The position numbers and the translations under genes are program-made. Positions 56,955-64,000 of a stretch of 64,000 bases of DNA are shown piece after piece. The notes under the pieces are model-generated. The model ran no database searches. It was not told the DNA's origin and saw only the letters and a list, made by a program, of their open reading frames with translations. The DNA comes from Steinernema hermaphroditum (Eukaryota; Nematoda; Chromadorea; Rhabditida; Steinernematidae): NCBI GenBank assembly GCA_030435675.1, contig CM059623.1:3684012-3748011 (forward strand), read 5' to 3'. The stretch's first letter is position 1; each line of letters begins with the position of its first letter.

Positions 56955-57495
56955 TCGTCGAATAGCGGTTAATGTTTTTTTTTGTTAATCTGTCATATTG
57001 TGCCTGTTACGTTTCCATTGTGAAGGAGTGAATCGTATAAAGGTTGTATTGCTCGATGGAGATTCAACTCAACATCCTGAGTGTGTAGTAGGATGCCATA
57101 CTAGACCGTAAGAACAACGAACCTTCACAAATGGTGTCATAATCGGCAGAACGTTCAGCGTTTAAAGGTTTAACATATATCAATAATCACATATAACTCG
57201 GAGAGAAAGAGAACGACATGTAGTATGAGATTTGGAATTCCGAGATCAAGACAACTTTTTCATGAAGCATTACAAATTGAATCGAAATGTCGTTGAACGA
57301 GGCCCAAAGGGGGAGTTTACATTATGGTCGACTTTGAAAGGACTGAAAACACACGACTCAAATAGGGGAGGAGACACATTATAGTGAGTATAGTGAGTAT
57401 TATGGTACGGATGGGACTTAAATAGTTGTAGTCGAACATATATCGGAGTTATTTAACAGGGAGTCCATACAGCTTCGCTTCGCTGGAGGAACGGG

Positions 57496-57690
57496 TTTTA
57501 AAGGGACCCGATCATGGATAAAAAAACTTCTTCAAATCTTCTGAAAATTTGTACACCCCTGTTTTCGGGGTTGCTGAACACGATGGTGAAGTCGGTTTCT
57601 CCGAAAACATGATAGTTTCTGAGAAATAGCAAAAAATAGACAAAAAACGTCGTGCAAACTTTGCCTTCAAGCGCAAGCGCTCGGGACCAA
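57496..57690 (-). mobile_element. Partial copy of the 51637-52533 foldback element
   Basis: AAAGGGACCCGATCATGGAT, then CTTCTGAAAATTTGTACACC and CGTCGTGCAAACTTTGCCTT match left-arm and inner parts of the larger element. No second arm is seen. Confidence 0.8.
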
Positions 57691-59820
57691 CGGTAAAACA
57701 CATTCTGAATCCTAAGGTCCGTTTCTTGAAAACTACTTATTAGAATACCATTTTTTTAATACCGAAGATTTTTAGAATACCATTTTGGAATAGCTGTGCA
57801 ATCCGAAAATCGGATTCAAAACGAGGAATATCATAAAGTATTAGAACTTAATCCAGACATTGAATAGATTAACTAACAGTCAAAGGGGAACCAGTTGCAA
57901 ACCGAAATGGGTTGTGATGTAAAGTAGACTTAGGAAGAATAGTATAGAGAAGAACTTAGGAAATGGAGCGGACAGAAAATGCGCGGCCCCCTCAGACAGG
58001 CTATAGTAAAACGGGTCCGCCAAATGAGAAAATGCCGCCACTAACTATCAGTTGGGGTTGGCTCCCTTGTATGTGACTATCTTTCAAAACATCCCTCAGA
58101 ACATCGCCTTCTATGCTCAACAGCTCATCAGAGATAGCCACAAAGATAGGGTAGGAACTGGGGATAAGCATGGAAGAAGTGGTGAGTAGATGGGAAAAAC
58201 AAGCATCAGAGGGGTGTTAATTATGGAAATGTGAGAAACGAAAGAGCGATAAAAATGTACACGTCTTTAACACGAATATTGCTAAGTTGGTAACATCAAA
58301 ATGTAGGTCTTTTCAGTGAATGGTTATTGACACGAAGAAACGATTTTTTACCCAAGCTATTCAAGATTAGCTTCATCAATTCAAGCTCTTTTTGTGGGCA
58401 GAAGCCGGATTTCTCTCGTAGACAAAGAAGTGTACAAAGAAGGAATGACCACAAACGGGTGGCGATCAGAGATGTGTTGATTTTGGGGCTTGTCCAATAG
58501 GAATTCCGCATATCCCTGGTGGAGACATCGGTCTTTGCGAGGAGACTGGATAGTGTAGCAAAAGGCCTCAAACAAAGAACAAAAATTTCGACCATAGCTT
58601 CTTTAATAAAATTTCTGCAGTCATGTGTATTTTCGTGAAATTTTCGAGAAGACAAATCTAGGGATTTGAGATGATTCGACGACACTCGAGTACAGAACGG
58701 TACAGTACGAGCCAGATTTTATCAGCTCTGTAAGGTTTGGGTAATTCTACCCGTGTGAAGCCCGTAAGAATGAGCACTGACAAAGCACCCGTACGTACAT
58801 AGCACTATATATAGACAAATATACACGTGATGATGAGATGTTATCGTAAGTCTAAAAGTGCAAAGTGAGCGAATACACAGCGGACTATAAAAAGATTCTT
58901 CGAGCGCATTCTCACATCGCTGAAACAACGAAACAAGAAAATAAACAGCAAGTCCATAAGAACAGGGACTTCAAGGACAAGAAGAAAACTATTCCAAGTA
59001 TTCTAGGTACAACATGAAATAGTGGCCTTATAGACGATTCCTATTTATACCCAATCTCGCAGGAAATAGGTCACATTGAAAACGTCAACGATCGGAGAGT
59101 GCGCTGTGCCTTTTTGCGCTATAAATTTCCTCGAAATTGTTGACATAGGGACTGAAGAATTACGTCTGTGGTGAAATCTAATACGTGGTCTTTAGACGGG
59201 AAGTGACGCCTCCACAAGTGAACTGTCATGTTATTTTAAGGATGATGTTCATGTGGCATATATTGACGTAGTTTGCAAAGGACGGCTGCTAACAGGGATG
59301 CACATATTCGTTCTTGAGACTCGAGATTGTTGAGCATGCTTCAGTAGTAGAATTGTAGATGGAAGATATGAAATGATGGTGAAGAAGGCCAGCTGAGCAA
59401 CAGAGAGCACTTCAGGGTGTTGGTTGTGGATATGGAAAAGCAGGCTCTCATCAATAGCGTGTCTTTTTTGTACATAGCCCGAAGTGTCCTTTCTCCGCAT
59501 AGTTCGCCGCTGTGTGACTGGCTTTCGTTGTGACGATAAACTACTCTCCCCAGAGGTCTTCGTGGCGAAAGCACTCCGAAGGACGCACTCCTAATTGCGC
59601 CGGATTCTGGTCCTCCGGAGGGCCGGGAACCGGTCGCCGCGGCGATTACGCAACGGAGGAGCCGTCGACCTTGGGTCCTTGAAGTGATCGAGTTAGGGCG
59701 ATGAGGGATACGATGTGACAGCGCTGGGCATCTAGGCTTCCAGCCCGAGCAGCCAAACACAACATACCTGAATAGGGGAGGGCCTGATTTGTATTGTTTC
59801 CTGAATGCGCTCTTTTCTCC
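57691..59820. other. Gene-poor stretch
   Basis: A 129-codon minus-strand frame (58296-58685) is the longest; I do not recognise it and its codon content is not convincing. CG-rich DNA from ~59540 to 59760 probably belongs to the collagen promoter. Confidence 0.4.
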
Positions 59821-61161
59821 ATGCTAGCTAGTGGAAGCCCTGGACGAGACCGACTTTTACGGTTCCATGCCATAAAGTCTCCAAGTGGATATTTACAGTT
59901 CGCCGAGGCGCCTAAGCGGAATCGAGACGACCTCGAAGACGCCCCTCCGGAAGACTCCGCCCCTTCGGTTTCCTTAAAAGCTCCAGGAGTCGTTCCCCCA
60001 CCACCACTCCCGCAGATGCTTCTGTCCACAAAGAAGCTCGGCTCCCACGGCGCCGCCTACGTCTCCGTCGTCTTCAGCGCTACCGTAATCGTGGGCTGCT
60101 GGGTGGCAGCCATCAGCCTCTTCCGCTCGATAAACACTTTCTACGACGAGATGCTCATCGAAGTCGAAGATTTCAAGGTGGGTGGTCCTCTTTAGGAGCT
60201 TCAGAAGACGCTTCTTCAGTCGATCGCAGAGGACGCGTGGGACGGAATCGTCGACCTGAGGAAGGAGCACGCGTTCCGTGCCAGACGATTCGCGTTCGAT
60301 TACGGTAACCAGGGAGGATACGTACGACCTCCACCACCAACTCAGCAGTGCAGTAAGTTACCGTACTGGATGCGCAGACAATGCTTTCCCCTGCAGACTG
60401 TGGATCGCGGGCGGCCAGATGCCCTCCAGGACCCCCGGGAACGCCAGGACTGCAGGGCGTCCCGGGGGAGATGGGGGAGAGAGGCCAGGAGGGGAAGCCC
60501 GGTGCCCCGGGCATCTCCCTCATCTACGATCAGAAGCAGCCGGGGTGCGTCCGATGCCCGGTGGGTCCTCCGGGCATCCCTGGGATGGACGGACCGGCAG
60601 GACCTCCCGGAGGCAACGGGGAGCCAGGCGTGCCCGGACGCCAGGGCCCTGACGGAAGACCCGGAGCGGTGGGACCGATGGGAAACGCAGGCAATCCAGG
60701 TGGGACCGAGTCACATCTCCACTGAAGCTTCCTTAGGAACTCCTGGAAGTCGCGGACCGCCTGGGCTCGACGGCGAGAACGGCTACTGCCAGAAGTCGCC
60801 TCCGGGAAGACCTGGACCTCCAGGCGATCATGGCGCCCCCGGAAACCCCGGACAGCCCGGATTCTGTCCGCCGCCGGGGCCTATGGGTCCCATGGGTCCA
60901 ACTGGAGCCCCAGGAAGCCCCGGTCTGCCCGGAGGCATTGGAGCGCCCGGAGTCGGCGGAGTACGAGGACCCCCGGGTGTCGACGCGCAGTACTGTCCAT
61001 GTCCGAAACGCTCTTCGACGGTGGAGAGACCCCCGCAGACCGTCTACACTCCCCCACACTACAGTACCCCCTACAGTACGCCGTACAATACCCCTAGCCA
61101 GGACTTCCGCCGCCGTCTCTTCGCTAGACTTCTCCATGCGAAACACCGGAACCTATATTAA
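59821..61161 (+). CDS. Cuticle collagen
   Basis: Exons 59821-60177, 60220-60352, 60397-60699 and 60737-61161 give 405 aa. A hydrophobic segment ([19 protein letters not shown]) begins the nematode cuticle collagen N-domain, ending DAWDGIVDL. Homology box A contains a subtilisin-type cleavage site, FRARR. Two main Gly-X-Y blocks follow, broken by cysteine-bearing linkers ([27 protein letters not shown]) and a C-terminal YCPCP. It forms secreted trimers in the cuticle. The start is uncertain: ATG 59821 adds an acidic N-terminus, while ATG 60016 gives a more usual short one. The 42-nt first intron removes an in-frame TAG. Confidence 0.9.
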
Positions 61162-61192
61162 TACTCGTGATTTATTACTGCATTAAAAGGCG

Positions 61193-61860
61193 TCACAAAT
61201 CGGTCTCGTAAAGACGTCCCTCGGGCTCCGGCTGCGGGATTCTGTGGTAGCTGCTCGACCGGGGACGGTAAGGGGGCGGCTCTTCGCGGAAGAGTCTCCT
61301 TTGGCGCGACGTTTGCGGCGTCCGGAAGGGCGTTCTGGGCGGAAGCGGCGTCCTGGAGCGCTGCTGGAGGTCGAGGAAGCGAAGGGTGAGGTCGAGATGG
61401 CTCCTCCGGAGACGCGCCAGCTGCTTCTCCGCCGCGAAGCGCAGCTCGAGTTCCCTCTCCGCAAGACGGTAGCTCTCCTCGACGGATTCGCGGAGACTTC
61501 GGATCCACTCTTCGTCGCCGTCATCGGGCGCCGGGGACCGTGTCCCTGCGCGTCTTTTCGGGGGCGTCTCCGTCGACTTCGATGAGCTCGAAGGTGAGCC
61601 TCGGGGCGTGTGCACCAGCTGCGATAGACGCTTCAGGATCCCCTGAAAGCAGAAGACTCAGTCAGGGCTGCGCATCGACTCCACAAACCGTGTTCTTCTT
61701 CTTCTTCGGCGTTTCCATTTCTCAACGTCTCGAGCGAAGAACTTCTGTATTTGAGTCGGTGGAGGACGCTCGCATCGCTCTTCTTCTTCTCCTGGCACGG
61801 CTTTGCGTCGCTTTCACACGGAGCGCCTCGAAGTGAGGGGAGGGGGGGGAGCAAGCATGA
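61193..61860 (-). CDS. Small charged coiled-coil protein, start not resolved
   Basis: Exon 61193-61642 joins upstream sequence at 61689 over a 47-nt intron (GTTTGT...TTTCAG). The protein has an acidic EEEEEHG stretch, a Ser/Pro-rich region with SP sites (RSPAPDDGDEE), a helical coiled coil (LRESVEESYRLAERELELRF...LTLRFLDLQQ) and a Pro/Arg-rich tail with TP motifs, ending GRLYETDL. I do not recognise it. No ATG in frame is seen near 61854, so an upstream exon is likely. It ends 31 bp from the convergent collagen stop. Confidence 0.6.
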
Positions 61861-62915
61861 CAGAGGTGCTTTCGGGAAGAGGAGACCGTTTCCCGCGCGT
61901 TCGCACTTCGAATCGAGCGGCTTCTGAAGCAGAACGATGCCGGGACCTCATAGGTTCCCAGAAGGCGAGCGTCATAAAGGGAGGGGACGGTAATAGCATG
62001 AACGATTTTTTGAGCGGAATTCACGGAGTACAGATGTCATAAGGAAAAAAGGAGGCCACCCATTGTGGAAAATGTTCTCTGTTGGTCTGATTCCCTTCGC
62101 ACCGATGCAAACGCACTGTTGAAGTTTAGCCTAGTATAACACTACGTCGCCAGTGGGTTTATATTGCCGGCGCTACGGTGCCGTGCATCTGCCGGTGTCA
62201 CTTCGTCGAACCGTGCAACCTCGCGGGATCAATCGAGTCACGCGAGTTTGCCGCTTCGGCATGTTCCTCGGTGGTTGGCCCCCCGGGCAATGGGTCTCCA
62301 CCGTTGATTGCCTTCCGGAAGGGGAGGAAACCCTGGTATCGGCTTCGCCGTGCCAGGCACACTGGTCCGAGGGCCAGTGTGGTCGGGAGCCCGGGCCCGG
62401 TGTTTTGGTTTTCGAATTCTGCTTGGTAGGACTGTCTTTCAACCATTACAGATCTTGAAACGGCAGGCATTTGTATTGAATAGAAACAATCTGTCTTGCT
62501 GAGGGTAGACGCAGGGACGCCATTCGTCGCGTCTAGACAGTACTTTGGGAGTGGTATTTACCGTATTTTCCTTGCAGACCCAAATAGATGAAATACGGAA
62601 TGAAGAGCAAATGCACGCGCGTTGTCTGTCTGCAGTCTTTGTCTACTGTCTGCAGCATTCCAGTCAATAGCGGAAGCTGAAGATCACACACAGCGTAATC
62701 CGTTTTGCGAAAGGAGATGTGTGGTGTGTGGCCTTTGGTGGGCGAGAGACTTTCCAAATTTGAACGAGAAGATGCAACTGCATATCCAGACAGGTACGGC
62801 AGCCGGATGGAGCCATTCTTGATTCAAATCGATTTTTTTCTGATTTGTTGTTGTCCGCACCGTGACTTTTTGAATAAGTTCATTTCTTGTTATCTTTCTC
62901 TTTAGGACCAGCGAC
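61861..62915. other. Intergenic with structured repeat copy C
   Basis: Apart from the repeat at 62070-62420 nothing is recognised. TTTCTCTTTAG ends at 62905, just before the next start codon, and may be a spliced-leader acceptor. Confidence 0.4.
62070..62420 (+). repeat. Dispersed structured repeat, copy C
   Basis: It begins TGTTCTCTGTTGGTCTGA and keeps GATGCAAACGCACTGTTGAA. Its hairpins are CTCGCG/CGCGAG (62220-62246), CCTGG...CGGCTTCGCCG...CCAGG and CACACTGG/CCAGTGTG. It ends GCCCGGGCCCGGTGTTTTGG. See copies A and B. Confidence 0.8.
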
Positions 62916-64000
62916 ATGGATCAGTTACCCAGCGATCTGGTGGATCATCTCGCACACTTCCTCTCCCGAAAGGACCTCAGAACGATCGCCAGGGCCGCCG
63001 TTGGCAAACGCGAACTGAACAACTGGGCCGTTGTAGCCGAAGACCATCAAGAAGAACGCTATCTGCTGGACGTGGACATTTGCCTGCCGCTACGAAACTC
63101 GAATGAGCAGCAGAAGATCCTTCTCTCTGTCAGAAAGCAGCTCTTCAACGCGGAAGGCAGCGAGCAGTGGGACTTCAAGAAACGGAACTTTGCCTGGATC
63201 AGGAGCGTGATAATCAGCCCGAACAGTTTAACCGATGGCCATCGCCCGTGTAATTTCGAAGAAGTCGTTCGCGTTCTCAGCATCCCGGTCGTGCCCAGAG
63301 AAGATGGCCGCAGTGAACTCACTCTGCGCGCCCTCAACGCGCCGCTGATGGAGCTCGCTCTGAAGATGGTAAACGCCGCAGGGAAGACGTTCACTGCGCT
63401 AGAGTTCATCTCCTGCCGCAACGGCGTGGATCTCCGCGTGGAAGAATTCGTCAATGATTACCTTGGCAAGGAGGCGTCGCTGCAGCGGTTGGTCATCAAC
63501 TGCACCAGTTTGAACAAGGGACGTATATTTGTTTCTCTGCTCTCCTTGTTCAATAGCAAACGACGCAGGTCGCTGAGAGTGTGCCTTCCTCGTTCCCCGT
63601 TCAATGTTCGAGAGATCAGTGCTTTCGTCCAAGACTGGCTCAAGTCCGATGGAGCTTTTGAAAAGAAGGGGATCCACTGGCGCAACTTGGGCACGATTCT
63701 TGGATGGGAAGATATAAAGAAGGAGTACAACCCCGTGGCCGGCTATATCATGCATCCAACGCGAAATTCTTCTCTCGAACTCGATTACGACCACTTCCGG
63801 ATTGTGAAGTTGGAGCATCAGGTTTATACGCACTATGAACTGGAAACGATGGGCTAATTCCAGCATTTGCCGGTGACAGCGGACTGGATCCACGCGTTGA
63901 TCACCAAGTGGAAGCAAGGCAACGGGCTTCGCCTGCACAGAGAGACGAAGAAGATGAACGTGGTCCTAACCTCGGAGGACGAATGGCACAAGTTGGAGCA
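62916..64000 (+). CDS. F-box-like protein, truncated by window edge
   Basis: The N-terminus MDQLPSDLVDHLAHFLSRKD fits an F-box start. Exon 1 is 62916-63821. A TAA (63855-63857) follows in frame, but a 42-nt intron 63822-63863 (GTTTAT...ATTCCAG) removes it and the frame continues (HLPVTADWIHALITKW) to the window end, so the gene is cut off at 64000. The rest is alternating strands and helices as in worm F-box proteins. It is not a close copy of the 22977-24415 F-box gene. Confidence 0.7.

Noticed and set aside
58296..58685. 129-codon minus-strand frame
   Set aside because: No recognisable motif, no neighbouring exons, and amino-acid content like random A/T-rich DNA. Not strong enough to call a gene.
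59341..60029. Minus-strand open frames over the collagen promoter and first exon
   Set aside because: They are shadows of a CG-rich region and of the collagen frame. No family content or splice support was found.

Overview
The window looks like genomic DNA of a free-living or related rhabditid-type nematode that is not a sequence I recognise. The reasons are a cuticle collagen with the nematode N-domain, a nematode AGO-clade Argonaute, many multi-exon genes with 40-50 nt introns ending in TTTCAG or TTTAG, start codons sitting directly behind TTTAG/TTGCAG acceptors, and worm-type F-box proteins. Exon models below were built by hand by joining reading frames at GT/AG sites. Phase was checked across each model, so most exon edges should be good to the base, but none has transcript support.

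Layout: 1-3.6 kb holds a single-exon gene of unknown family (1601-2617, -), two broken relatives of it, a fragment of a phlebovirus-G2-like env gene and a mariner-type MITE. 3.9-11.9 kb is a 20-exon proteasome adaptor gene (ECM29, -). 12.1-14.4 kb is a sepiapterin-reductase-like SDR (+). 14.4-15.7 kb is a large palindromic element. 15.8-21.1 kb has pch-2/TRIP13 and an Argonaute (both -). 21.5-22.9 kb has proteasome alpha-1 (pas-6) and a small membrane protein (+). 23-24.4 kb is an F-box gene (-). 25.7-27.5 kb is a polyprenol reductase (SRD5A3, +). 28.2-33.2 kb is a tandem pair of secreted S28 serine peptidases (+). 34.3-36 kb is an unrecognised 449-aa protein (+). 36.8-40.1 kb is a TRM9/ALKBH8-type tRNA methyltransferase (+). 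40.2-43.7 kb is a KIAA0930-family gene (-). 43.7-53.6 kb is repeat-rich with no gene I can support. 54.1-57 kb is the coiled-coil and FG half of an NUP214-like nucleoporin with a triplicated exon (+). 59.8-61.2 kb is a cuticle collagen (+), facing a small coiled-coil gene (-). 62.9 kb to the window edge is a second F-box-like gene (+).

Functionally the set is mostly housekeeping: proteasome (ECM29, PAS-6), protein glycosylation (SRD5A3), tRNA modification, nuclear pore, meiotic checkpoint (PCH-2) and small RNA (Argonaute). There are no pathway clusters apart from the S28 tandem pair and a possible pas-6 operon.

The most unusual material is in the non-coding DNA. Head-to-head pairs of tRNA-like (A box/B box) sequences occur again and again, mainly inside introns, and account for most of the long introns of ECM29. 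Two 1.1-1.2 kb palindromes with shared CACTGACAAGGG termini carry the same kind of tRNA-like pair in their arms. A third, unrelated dispersed repeat (three copies) has hairpins whose stems differ between copies by paired, compensatory changes.
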